From Deltaproteobacteria bacterium (GTDB lineage Bacteria > Desulfobacterota > Syntrophorhabdia > Syntrophorhabdales > Syntrophorhabdaceae): 18,890 nt of DNA. The notes under the pieces are model-generated. The model was not told where the DNA came from and did not search any database. It saw only the letters and a program-made list of their open reading frames with translations. This document shows positions 6,673 to 14,123 of this stretch, in pieces (positions within the stretch are counted from its first letter, which is position 1; every line of letters starts with the position of its first letter). Both the position numbers and the translations under genes were made by a program. The DNA is taken from positions 1 through 18,890 of the forward strand of contig DNYO01000189.1 in NCBI GenBank assembly GCA_003506795.1, read 5' to 3'.

Positions 6673-7734
6673 TCACACCTTTATTGCGCCATGGGGGCAC
6701 ATTTCCTGGCAGCAATAGCATCTGATGCATTTAGTATAGTCGAAAACCATTGTATTGTTCTGTAAATGTATGGCATCGGCGGGACAGACGGTACCGCATA
6801 CGCCGCAGAGCTGGCATGTCCTGCGGGAGATCCTGGGCTTCTTCAGAAAGATATTTCGGAGGAGTCTCTTGACCGGCGCCGGGAGACTCCAATCGGTGTC
6901 ACAGGCCTGAGGCATAGGGAATGTGACAGGGGAGGGGACGCCGACATCGATTACCTCGTAGTGGTCCAGAAAGCCATGACGTCTGGCACAGGATGTAACG
7001 GGAAGAGTTGCGCGGGGGCACAGGTGCGATTCCACAAAGGCATCGAGAGCGAAGGCACTGCGGGAAAGCGCGATCATGCCGCAGATGACCGGGGTGCCGT
7101 TCGACGGCCCGTCGCCGCACATTCCGAGAACACCGTCAAGAACGGTCACCGTCGGGGAAACGATGCGATGAATATCTACAATGATCGAGGCGAAAAGGTC
7201 TCTGTCTCTGCCGGCGCGAAGGTGCCATCGTCCCTTGGCGAACCCCCGCACGAATCCAAAGGTGTTCTTGGCCCCGAGGGTCATACCCATCATGCCATGG
7301 GTCTTCAGCTTGGGAACGTTGATGACGAGGTCATATCGGTCGGGGTCCTCACCGAAAAGAAATTCCTTGTAGGGAGATATGCCGTCGGCACGTTTGACGA
7401 TTTCCTCTGTGAACGGCGTTATACGCACACCGAGACTCCCGAGCATCTCCAGGTAGCCCCCGTTTTTCAGGACACGTTCCAGGGATTCGTATCCGGGACT
7501 GTCCCCCAGAAAGACGGTGCACGAGCTGTCTTTCAGGAGTTCAATAAGGGCCTTCAAAAAAATGGGATGGGTCGTAACTGCTTTTTCGGCGGGCTTGCCG
7601 GTCAGAAGGTTGGGTTTGATAAGAATCGATCGCCCTGCGACTTCAAGGCCGATCCGGTGAAAACCTGCTTCGAAAAAATGCTTTAGCGCATTCGTATCAT
7701 AGGAGTAACTCCCTCCCGCTATCACTTTTTGCAA
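6673..7734 (-). CDS. DUF362 protein with two C-terminal [4Fe-4S] ferredoxin motifs
   Basis: A 353-aa protein. The N-terminal ~280 residues are a DUF362 domain: ILIKPNLLTGKPAEKAVTTH, GDSPGYESLE, VINVPKLKTHGMMGMTLGAK and TVLDGVLGMCGDGPSNG. The C terminus has two classical cluster-binding motifs: Cys307-310-313 with Cys317, and Cys336-339-342 with Cys346 (an extra Cys341 lies in the second). The family is common in anaerobes; its function is not established, and an electron-transfer or redox-sensing role is inference. The start is TTG 7734, seven bases after GGAG and 38 bases inside the preceding gene; a GTG at 7725 is the alternative. It is the last gene of the minus-strand unit. Confidence 0.88.
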   Translation of the reverse strand: MQKVIAGGSYSYDTNALKHFFEAGFHRIGLEVAGRSILIKPNLLTGKPAEKAVTTHPIFLKALIELLKDSSCTVFLGDSPGYESLERVLKNGGYLEMLGSLGVRITPFTEEIVKRADGISPYKEFLFGEDPDRYDLVINVPKLKTHGMMGMTLGAKNTFGFVRGFAKGRWHLRAGRDRDLFASIIVDIHRIVSPTVTVLDGVLGMCGDGPSNGTPVICGMIALSRSAFALDAFVESHLCPRATLPVTSCARRHGFLDHYEVIDVGVPSPVTFPMPQACDTDWSLPAPVKRLLRNIFLKKPRISRRTCQLCGVCGTVCPADAIHLQNNTMVFDYTKCIRCYCCQEMCPHGAIKV

Positions 7735-8257
7735 TTGGTTTCTCCCGGGAGAAATTCACCTCAAGGAACGTGATACAGAAGTCTCCTTCACGTACCTTCC
7801 AGCATATCCTGTTTTCGGTATCGTTCAGGTAATAATAAACGGTATAGTCCTGGCGCTGCCTCACTGCGGCGCGCCCTTCGTTCTCAAGGGGTCCCTTAAG
7901 CGTCAGGTCTTCGATGATATCGTTTATGCGTATGCGGAAAAGCCGGTAAAAGTCATTTTCGTCGGTCAGTTCTTCGCCATCCATTAGCATGGTAAAATGA
8001 TCATCGGATCTGTCCACAGAGAGGATGGTGTTGCCGAACGGCCCGTAGACCTCCAGGAAAAGCCTGTGGGGATAGGAGACCTTCAGAGACATGTCTCCAT
8101 TGTATTTCTCTGTCCTGAGTTGGACGTCGATCTCGCACATGGCCTCGAGGTTGTCGAACTGCGCGGGCCAGGAGATGGACACCGGTTTTCTGGCCATATG
8201 TGAACATCCAAGAAACAGGAACGGCAGAGCGACAAGAAGAAGAACCGCCTTTTTCAT
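7697..8257 (-). CDS. LolB-like outer-membrane lipoprotein
   Basis: A 186-aa protein with a lipoprotein signal peptide: MKKAVLLLVALPFLFLGCSH, lipobox FLGC, acylated Cys18. The mature part has the pattern of a LolB-type half-barrel: CEIDVQLRTEKYNGDMSLKV, then HRLFLEVYGPFGNTILSV with the GPxG turn typical of LolB, then repeated short beta strands. LolB accepts lipoproteins from LolA and inserts them in the outer membrane. A DUF4292-like lipoprotein is the alternative, since the two look alike at this distance. The gene is preceded by a TPR-protein gene whose stop overlaps its ATG (TGATG at 8259-8255); a GTG at 8260 is a possible alternative start. As I recall, lolB in betaproteobacteria also often follows a TPR gene, which favours the LolB reading. 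Confidence 0.62.
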   Translation of the reverse strand: MKKAVLLLVALPFLFLGCSHMARKPVSISWPAQFDNLEAMCEIDVQLRTEKYNGDMSLKVSYPHRLFLEVYGPFGNTILSVDRSDDHFTMLMDGEELTDENDFYRLFRIRINDIIEDLTLKGPLENEGRAAVRQRQDYTVYYYLNDTENRICWKVREGDFCITFLEVNFSREKPIAKSDSGRELLL

Positions 8258-9918
8258 CACTTCTTCTCTTTGATCATTTTGAGCTTCTGTTCGATGGAAT
8301 TCTTCCTGGAGGGATCCTTTTCGAGGGCTGCCGACTTTTCGTAATGGAGGAGGGCGTTGTTGTAATCCTTCAGGGCCGAGTAAATATCGCCCAGATGTTC
8401 ATGAATGGTAGGGTCCTCGGGCATGAGGCTGCTGGCCTTTTGAATTTCCTGAAGGGCGGCATTGAAGTCACCTTTCTTGTAAAAGACCCAACCAAGGCTG
8501 TCGATAATGTATCCGTCATCGGGACGCTTGGCCAGCGCCTTTCTGATCATAGTCTCTGCTTCGTCAAGGCGGATGCCCTTCTCCGCAAGGGAATAGCCGA
8601 CGAAGTTAAGGGCGTTGGGGTACTCGGGATCAACTACGAGGACGTCTTGCATGATGGCAAGCGCCTTGCCTTGCTCGCCCTTTCTTTCATGGAGCATGCC
8701 AATCTGGTAAAGGACTTCGAGGTTGTTCGGCTCGATCTTGCGGGCCTCTTCAAGGGCGGCGATACCGCCGGCATAATCGTTCTTTTCTTCGTACAGCATG
8801 GAAAGGAGGATGTAGAGATCCGGTTTCTTCTCTATCTCAGGCAGGTATCCGGATATTGTCTTGATCCCTTCATCAACCGTTCCCGACTTGATGTATATCA
8901 TGGTCATCTGCTTGAGTGCGGTGAGAAATTCTTCCGATTTCGGATCGATCTTGTTGAGCTCTTCAAGGGCCCTCCGGACATCTCCCTTTTCGCGCCACGA
9001 CATCGCCAGATATATCCTGACCGTGTAGTTGTCGGGTTTGCTGGCGAGGACGAGGTTGAACTCCTTGATTGCATCGTCGTAGCGGCCTTTTTCATAGTGA
9101 AGGAGGCCGATGCGGATTCTCAACGAGAGGTCCTGGTGGTCGAGGTCGGACAATTCTTCGAACTTCCCTATCGCCTTGTCGTATTCCTTTTGCCTGATAA
9201 AAATAGTGGCAAGTCTCGAACGCGCCTTCTTGTCGTTGGGATCCAGGGCGATCACTGTTTGATAATACTCGACGGCTTTCGTCAGATCGCCCTCGATTTC
9301 GTAGATCGTTGCAATGTCAAGAAGGGCAGGGGTGAAATTCGGCTTGATTCCCAGGGCCCTCGTCAGGTAGGCCTTGGCCTTGTCGAAGTTTTTTGCTTCT
9401 CCGTGAAGCCGACCGATATAGTAAAGGGCGATAATGTTATCATCGTCGTAGGCCAGTACTTTCTCGTACACGGATATGGCATCATTATATTTCTTCTCCC
9501 CAATGTAGACGCTCCCGAGGTACATGTACGCCTCGGTGTCCTCGGGGTTGAGTTCTATGATCTCTTCATAGAGCGCCTTTGCCTTGTATGTAACGCCTCT
9601 TGATGCATGGATCCCGGCAAGGTACATAAGAGCGATCCGGTTCTTCGGGTTCAAGGCTATTGCCGAATTGAGGAATTCTTCCGCCTTTGCAATGTCGCCT
9701 TTTTTAATGTAGAGCGACGCGAGTGAGGTTTTGATCTCGGAAGAGCCCGGGTTGTCCTTCAGGGCCCTGTCGTAATATTCCAGGGCAACGTTATAGCTTC
9801 CCTGGGTCTCACTCAAATATCCCCGAAGATAGAGGTACACTGAATTGTTGGAACCGGCGGCGTGAAGCTGCGTGAAAGACAAAAGGAGGAGCGAAATCAG
9901 TAGTACCGGTAGTCTCAT
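8257..9918 (-). CDS. Exported tetratricopeptide-repeat protein (about 15 TPRs)
   Basis: A 553-aa protein. I start it at ATG 9918, which gives a clean signal peptide MRLPVLLISLLLLSFTQLHA with cleavage likely after HA or AAG. The upstream extension to 10047 would overlap lepB and bury that signal peptide. A short AAGG lies just upstream; TTG at 9927 is an alternative. From about residue 24 to the end the chain is continuous 34-residue TPR units, roughly 15, with the usual W/L-G-Y-A-P pattern and the N-P/D-P breaks between repeats (NPKN, NPED, DPND, EPNN). It is probably periplasmic or outer-membrane associated and works through protein contacts. No catalytic domain is visible. It is coupled to the LolB-like gene, with which it may act in lipoprotein or envelope assembly (inference). 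Confidence 0.88.
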   Translation of the reverse strand: MRLPVLLISLLLLSFTQLHAAGSNNSVYLYLRGYLSETQGSYNVALEYYDRALKDNPGSSEIKTSLASLYIKKGDIAKAEEFLNSAIALNPKNRIALMYLAGIHASRGVTYKAKALYEEIIELNPEDTEAYMYLGSVYIGEKKYNDAISVYEKVLAYDDDNIIALYYIGRLHGEAKNFDKAKAYLTRALGIKPNFTPALLDIATIYEIEGDLTKAVEYYQTVIALDPNDKKARSRLATIFIRQKEYDKAIGKFEELSDLDHQDLSLRIRIGLLHYEKGRYDDAIKEFNLVLASKPDNYTVRIYLAMSWREKGDVRRALEELNKIDPKSEEFLTALKQMTMIYIKSGTVDEGIKTISGYLPEIEKKPDLYILLSMLYEEKNDYAGGIAALEEARKIEPNNLEVLYQIGMLHERKGEQGKALAIMQDVLVVDPEYPNALNFVGYSLAEKGIRLDEAETMIRKALAKRPDDGYIIDSLGWVFYKKGDFNAALQEIQKASSLMPEDPTIHEHLGDIYSALKDYNNALLHYEKSAALEKDPSRKNSIEQKLKMIKEKK

Positions 9919-9977
9919 TACCTTCAATAATAACACAGAATTCTCGGGAAATCTAATCATAGGATGGCATGGACGGC

Positions 9978-10610
9978 CTATTTTATGAGCCAGCCTACGC
10001 GCGACCAACGAACGTATTGAAGGGCGTTCATTGCGTTGCTGTCCCATGAGAAATAGATGATCAATGCCTTGCCTACGAGGTGCTGTTTTTGCACAAAACC
10101 CCAGTAGCGGCTGTCGAGGCTGTTGTCACGATTGTCGCCCATCACAAAATAGCTGTCCTTCGGCACCGTTATGGGAGGAATATTGTCCTTGTCGATGAAG
10201 GGCAGCAGGCCGCGGGAGGTGAAGCTGTCGGGCCTGAAGTGCCCCCAGGTATCGTTTATTTTCCTTCCGTTGATGAAGACGGCCTTGTTTTTGATCTCTA
10301 CCGATTCTCCCTCGGTGGCTATGACGCGTTTTATATAGTCTTTGCTTGGGTCTTCGGGGTAGCGAAAAACGATAATATCCCCCCGCTGTGGCTTTCCGGT
10401 GGAGAAAAGAACAGTGTCGACAAAGGGCATCTTGATGACGTAGCTCATCCTGTTGACGAGCAGATGGTCACCGACCAGCAGTGTCGGCTCCATGGACCCC
10501 GAAGGAATCTTGTACGCCTGAATGACGAAACTCCTCACAACGAGTGCTATGAGGGCTGCAATCACGATGGATTCAATATATTCCCTGGTTTTGCTCTTTC
10601 TTTTCTCCAT
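9978..10610 (-). CDS. lepB: Signal peptidase I
   Basis: A 210-aa type I signal peptidase that cuts signal peptides from secreted proteins on the outer face of the inner membrane. Start at ATG 10610, five bases after AAGGAG; the longer frame to 10703 would overlap argS. Seen: one N-terminal membrane segment IESIVIAALIALVVRSFVI (12-30), box B with IPSGSMEPTLLVGDHLLVNR (nucleophile Ser39), box D with DYIKRVIATEGE (general base Lys94), and box E GDNRDNSLDSRYWG (158-171). It is a full-length, apparently active enzyme of the small, single-membrane-anchor type. It lies between argS (61-base gap) and the TPR gene (59-base gap) and is probably co-transcribed. Confidence 0.95.
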   Translation of the reverse strand: MEKRKSKTREYIESIVIAALIALVVRSFVIQAYKIPSGSMEPTLLVGDHLLVNRMSYVIKMPFVDTVLFSTGKPQRGDIIVFRYPEDPSKDYIKRVIATEGESVEIKNKAVFINGRKINDTWGHFRPDSFTSRGLLPFIDKDNIPPITVPKDSYFVMGDNRDNSLDSRYWGFVQKQHLVGKALIIYFSWDSNAMNALQYVRWSRVGWLIK

Positions 10611-10671
10611 TGATACTCCTTTGCATGTTCCCGGGGCCGCCGGGGTGGACGGACGCGCCAGGCGGTTGTTT

Positions 10672-12330
10672 TTACATCTTTTCCGGAGCCGAGACTCCGA
10701 CAAGGTCGAGGCCGTCCCTGATCACGTCGCGAAGTGCGGATAACAACAGAAGGCGGGCACGGGTAAGCCCCACGTCGTTGCCCAGCACCCTCGTCTTGTT
10801 GTAGTAGCTGTGGAAACGGCCGACGATTTCGATGAGGTAGAATGTGACGCGATGAGGCTCAAGGCTTCTTGCGCTGCCGTCGAGGACGCTGTGGTATCGC
10901 GTTATCCATCGTATCAGGTCCAGCTCTTCCTTGAGGGTCAGAAGGGTACAGTCGGCATCGGAGAGATCGTTCGTATCAACTCCGGCTTCGCGTGCATTGC
11001 GGAAGATACTTTCTATTCTTGCATGTGCATACTGCACATAGTAAACGGGGTTTTCGTTGGATGTCTTCTTCGCGAGATCGAGATCGAACTCAAGATGGGC
11101 ATCGCTCTTGCGCATGAGAAAGAAGAAGCGGCAGGCGTCGCGGCCCACCTCGTCCATGACCTCGCGCAACGTCGTGAATTCACCCGAACGGGTCGACATA
11201 CCCACGGGCTTGCCATCCTTGATGAGGGTCACGAACTGGATGAGGAGAAACCTGAGATCTTCCTTGTTTCTGCCCAGTGCCTGAACGGAGGCGCTCAGCC
11301 GCGGTATATAGCCGTGATGATCCGAACCCCATATATCGACGAGCACATCGAAAGAACGTTTAAATTTATCGAGATGATAGGCGATATCCGATGTGAAATA
11401 GGTGTTTTCTCCATCAGACTTGACAAGGACCCTGTCTTCGTCCTTTTCGTAGAGGCCCGTCTTGAACCACAGAGCACCGTCTTTTTCATAGGCAATCTCG
11501 CGGTCCTTGAGGATCCGCAGCGTTTCGTCGACGATACCCGAGGCATAGAGCGAGGACTCAAGAAAGAAATTATCGAAATTCACGCCGAATTCAGCGAGAT
11601 CGTTCTTGATCCCATCCATTATGAACGAGCTTGCATAGCCTGCGAGAAAGCTGATGGCATCCTCGTCTCCGGGCGGCACAGCTATTCCTTCGTCGATGAT
11701 CCTGCGCGCGAGGTCGCGGACGTAGTCTCCCTGGTAAAGATCCGGGGGGTATTCCACCGCCTCGCCCTTGAGCTCTTTGAGCCTCAAAAAAGTGGATCGG
11801 CCGAGTGTCTTGATCTGCCGGCCCGCATCATTGATGTAGTATTCTTTGGCGACGGTGTGACCCGTTCTTTCAAGCAGGTTGGAGAGCACGTCTCCGACAG
11901 CCGCGCCTCTGCCGTGACCGATGTGTAGAGGGCCGGTAGGGTTGGCACTCACGAATTCAATGAGGACCTTTTTGCCTCCTCCCGCATTGGGATAGAGACT
12001 TTTGATCCCCATGGAGGCCGTATCTTTGAGGAGTTGCTGCCACAGGCTGTCTTTGAGGGAAAAGTTGATGAAGCCAGCCCCTGCAACGGTAATGGATTCG
12101 CAATACTCGCTGCCTTTCATCCCTTCGACGAGCATAGCGGCGATATCCAGTGGTCTTTTTCTCAGCTGAGGGGCCAGGATGAAGGCTATGTTCGTGGAAT
12201 AATCACCGAACCCCTCCTCTCGGGGCGTCTCGATGATATAATTCAGCCGCATGTCATCGGGCAGGGAACCTGATTTGCGTGCATCCTCTACAACTTTACT
12301 GATTATCTTTGCCGCTATGGCTCTGAGCAT
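10672..12330 (-). CDS. argS: Arginyl-tRNA synthetase
   Basis: A 552-aa class I synthetase that charges tRNA-Arg. Start at ATG 12330, with AAGGA about eight bases upstream, giving MLRAIAAKIISKVVEDA as the usual N terminus. The longer frame to 12399 is not needed. Seen: the N-terminal Add-1 domain, the HIGH motif in PTGPLHIGHGRGAAVGD (HIGH at 136-139), the ArgS-specific GSDHHGYIPRL region, and GMSTRSGE (378-383) in the place of KMSKS, as is normal for many ArgS proteins. The C-terminal helical anticodon-binding domain ends with a methionine (SAPEKM). The first 35 bases overlap the end of the 56-aa Cys-rich gene. Confidence 0.96.
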   Translation of the reverse strand: MLRAIAAKIISKVVEDARKSGSLPDDMRLNYIIETPREEGFGDYSTNIAFILAPQLRKRPLDIAAMLVEGMKGSEYCESITVAGAGFINFSLKDSLWQQLLKDTASMGIKSLYPNAGGGKKVLIEFVSANPTGPLHIGHGRGAAVGDVLSNLLERTGHTVAKEYYINDAGRQIKTLGRSTFLRLKELKGEAVEYPPDLYQGDYVRDLARRIIDEGIAVPPGDEDAISFLAGYASSFIMDGIKNDLAEFGVNFDNFFLESSLYASGIVDETLRILKDREIAYEKDGALWFKTGLYEKDEDRVLVKSDGENTYFTSDIAYHLDKFKRSFDVLVDIWGSDHHGYIPRLSASVQALGRNKEDLRFLLIQFVTLIKDGKPVGMSTRSGEFTTLREVMDEVGRDACRFFFLMRKSDAHLEFDLDLAKKTSNENPVYYVQYAHARIESIFRNAREAGVDTNDLSDADCTLLTLKEELDLIRWITRYHSVLDGSARSLEPHRVTFYLIEIVGRFHSYYNKTRVLGNDVGLTRARLLLLSALRDVIRDGLDLVGVSAPEKM

Positions 12331-12466
12331 CCGCTTTGTCCTTATTGATCTGAAGGTCCTTCGTGAAGTCAGGGCATCGCAGGGATACTTCTTTTCCATG
12401 AAGGTACTTCTTCTTACATTCTTCGCGCCAGGCGCAGACCACGCAAAGGGTGGGTTCGTCGCTCAC
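12296..12466 (-). CDS. Small four-cysteine protein, unrecognised family (56 aa)
   Basis: An overlooked small gene. GTG 12466 overlaps the nitrilase-like stop (GTGA), with GGAG five bases upstream; TAA is at 12298-12296, 35 bases inside argS. The 56-residue product has Cys8, Cys11, Cys17 and Cys31 (CxxC-x5-C-x13-C) within LCVVCAWREECKKKY and LRCPDFTKDL, followed by a polar tail rich in K, D, S and Q. The spacing suggests a zinc or iron-sulfur site. The segment resembles short Cys-rich proteins with a CPDF/CPDYxxDL motif that I recall from deltaproteobacterial genomes, but I cannot name a family. The good ribosome site, the 4-base overlap and the ordered cysteines argue for a real gene. An alternative is that it is only leader sequence coupling argS translation. 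Confidence 0.62.
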   Translation of the reverse strand: MSDEPTLCVVCAWREECKKKYLHGKEVSLRCPDFTKDLQINKDKADAQSHSGKDNQ

Positions 12467-13278
12467 AGGTTCTCCCCGATAATTTCTCCGTACAATCCGG
12501 GTTTAATTTCTTTCAGGATCGGCCATTCCCGGCGGATGATTTTCAGCCGGTCGAGGTCGACGTCAGCGAGAAGCACCGTATCGGAGCGGCCCGTGGGTCC
12601 GCCGATAAGCTCCCCTTCGGGATTGACGCAGAAGCTCATACCGTAGAAATCCTGAGCCTCCTCGCTGCCTGCCCTGTTGACGCGCATGACGTAGACTCCG
12701 TTCGTTATCGCGTTGGAGGAGATAACGGTTTGCCAGATGTGCTGAGACTTGAATGCGCATGAAGTCGGGGCAAAGACGATATCGGCCCCTTTGAGGGCCA
12801 GGATCCGTGTCCCTTGCTGGAAGAAGTTGTCCCATGACATCTGTATACCGAACGTGCCATGGCTTGTATCGAAGACGGGCAAGCCGGTGTTGCCTTGCGT
12901 GAAATAGAACTTTTCTTCCCATAGCGGAATGTCGGTGACGTTAAGTTTCCGGTAAATCCCCAACGTCCTGTCTCCTTCTATGACGACCGCTGAATTATAG
13001 TAAGAGTCTTTCACTTTTTCGAAGATGGGGAGGATGATCACCGCATCGGTTCCTTTGAGCTGTGACTTGAAGAACCGGACGGTCTCGCCGTCTGCATCTT
13101 CTGCTAGTTCAAATGCGGCCTCATCACGATCTTTGGGGAACCAGTACCGGTTGAAAAGCTCCTGAAAGCATATGATCTTCGCTTTTTCACTGAGGGCAAC
13201 GCCGAGAAGCTTTGCCGCTGTATTGACATTCTTGTCCTTGTCCTTCGAACAGGCAAATTGTATTCCAGCTATCTTCAT
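12463..13278 (-). CDS. Nitrilase-superfamily (carbon-nitrogen hydrolase) protein with Cys-to-Ser substitution
   Basis: A 271-aa protein of typical length for the N-carbamoylputrescine amidase/beta-ureidopropionase-like branch. Start at ATG 13278 gives MKIAGIQFACSKDKDKNV, the normal N terminus; the ribosome site is weak. Family motifs are clear: Glu40 in CFQELFNRYWFP, Lys111 in IYRKLNVTD, LWEEKFYFTQGNTG, and RILALKGADIVFAPTS. At the nucleophile position, where relatives have CWD followed by FPE, this protein has MSWDNFFQQG: Ser148 (codon TCA) replaces Cys and QQ replaces PE. Cys-to-Ser changes inactivate well-studied members of the superfamily, so this may be a pseudoenzyme, a binding protein, or an enzyme with altered chemistry. 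The gene itself looks intact. It leads the minus-strand unit. Confidence 0.88.
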   Translation of the reverse strand: MKIAGIQFACSKDKDKNVNTAAKLLGVALSEKAKIICFQELFNRYWFPKDRDEAAFELAEDADGETVRFFKSQLKGTDAVIILPIFEKVKDSYYNSAVVIEGDRTLGIYRKLNVTDIPLWEEKFYFTQGNTGLPVFDTSHGTFGIQMSWDNFFQQGTRILALKGADIVFAPTSCAFKSQHIWQTVISSNAITNGVYVMRVNRAGSEEAQDFYGMSFCVNPEGELIGGPTGRSDTVLLADVDLDRLKIIRREWPILKEIKPGLYGEIIGENL

Positions 13279-13357
13279 GCACGTTCTTTGACGACCATCC
13301 CGTGATCCATGCCCGGAAACCAGTTCATAGATATGGTCCTTTGCGCCGGGCAAAAAA

Positions 13358-13366
13358 ATAATACCA
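13358..13366 (-). promoter_or_regulatory. Possible extended -10 promoter for the nitrilase-argS unit
   Basis: On the minus strand TGG-TATTAT (13366-13358) fits an extended -10 element. It would start transcription near 13350, about 72 bases before the nitrilase-like ATG. No good -35 is visible. CGCCGGG occurs on the plus strand at 13344-13350 and 13372-13378, on either side of the -10. Confidence 0.35.
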
Positions 13367-13469
13367 TAAAACGCCGGGTTTGTGCCGTAAATCTCCTTAA
13401 TTCCTTTGGATTTGTTTCAATTCACAGAAAACTACCAGATGAAAATAATGCATGTCAAGGAAAAATAAA

Positions 13470-13522
13470 GGAAAAAGAAGCGCGCACGGAGAAAAGAACG
13501 TCTTGTCTTTTGCCCGTGCGCG
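13470..13522 (-). terminator. Terminator of the desulfoferrodoxin-rubrerythrin unit
   Basis: On the minus strand CGCGCACGG (13522-13514) pairs with CCGTGCGCG (13489-13481). The inner arms AAAAGA/TCTTTT extend the stem with small bulges. The next bases read CTTCTTTTTCC, a T-rich tail. It begins about a dozen bases after the rubrerythrin stop. Confidence 0.82.
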
Positions 13523-13534
13523 AGGGTCGCAGGA

Positions 13535-14110
13535 TCAGTAATTCTCTGCCAGGAGTTCGTAGTACGCGCGGGGGTGCGCACAGGCAGGACACTCTTCAGG
13601 TGCTTCGGGCCCCTCGTGGACGTAGCCGCAATTCCTGCAGCGCCACTTTGTCGTAGACGGCCGCTTGAAAACCACCCCCGCCTGAACATTCCTGAGAAGA
13701 GCGAGGTAACGTTTCTCATGCTCTCTTTCGACCTTTGCTATCTCCCGAAAAACATCGGCAATCTCCTCAAAACCTTCTTCGTCGGCAACCTTCGCTGCCT
13801 CCGGGTAGAGGACAGTGTGTTCCAGGTTTTCACCGGCTGCGGCGGCCTTCAGGTTTTCTGCCGTATTTCCAATGACGCCGGCAGGGTAGGATGCGGTTAT
13901 TTCAACCTCGCCGCCCTCCAAAAACTTGAAGAACCGTTTTGCATGCTCCTTTTCATTATCTGCGGTATCGGCAAAGAAGAAAGATATCTGCTCAAGGCCT
14001 TCTTTCTTTGCCTGAGATGAAAAATAGTTATACCTCATCCGTGCCTGAGATTCGCCGGCAAAACTTGCCAGGAGATTCTTTTCTGTTTGTGTTCCCTTTA
14101 GGCTTTTCAT
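13535..14110 (-). CDS. rbr: Rubrerythrin
   Basis: A 191-aa peroxide-reducing diiron protein of anaerobes, which reduces H2O2 to water with electrons from rubredoxin or NAD(P)H-linked reductases. Residues 1-140 form the four-helix diiron domain; visible ligands are Glu20 (GESQAR), Glu53 and His56 (EKEH), Glu94 and Glu97 (GENLEH), and Glu128 with His131 (EREH). Residues 156-191 form the rubredoxin-like domain, with Cys158/Cys161 (CRNCG) and Cys174/Cys177 (CPACAHP). Length and layout match classical rubrerythrin. ATG 14110 follows GGGAG by about eight bases. It lies 13 bases after desulfoferrodoxin and is co-transcribed with it. Confidence 0.97.
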   Translation of the reverse strand: MKSLKGTQTEKNLLASFAGESQARMRYNYFSSQAKKEGLEQISFFFADTADNEKEHAKRFFKFLEGGEVEITASYPAGVIGNTAENLKAAAAGENLEHTVLYPEAAKVADEEGFEEIADVFREIAKVEREHEKRYLALLRNVQAGVVFKRPSTTKWRCRNCGYVHEGPEAPEECPACAHPRAYYELLAENY

Positions 14111-14123
14111 GATCTTCTCCCTA

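Noticed and set aside
6766..7686. A 306-codon open frame on the plus strand opposite the DUF362 gene
   Set aside because: The minus strand has DUF362 motifs and eight ordered Fe-S cysteines; the plus-strand product is low in hydrophobic order and unrecognised.
8200..9603. A 467-codon open frame on the plus strand opposite the TPR gene
   Set aside because: The product has no recognisable domain, and the opposite strand encodes a regular 15-TPR protein. It is a long antisense shadow caused by codon bias in the repeats.
9919..10047. Longer N terminus for the TPR protein starting at 10047
   Set aside because: It would overlap lepB, place 43 basic residues before the signal peptide and bury it; ATG 9918 gives a normal exported protein.
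10810..11928. A 372-codon open frame on the plus strand opposite argS
   Set aside because: ArgS on the minus strand is unmistakable (HIGH and MSTRSG motifs); the plus-strand product resembles nothing.
12835..12837. Selenocysteine at the nitrilase nucleophile
   Set aside because: The codon is TCA (Ser), not TGA. The one-base relation to TGA is noted only as a curiosity; no SECIS-like evidence was found.
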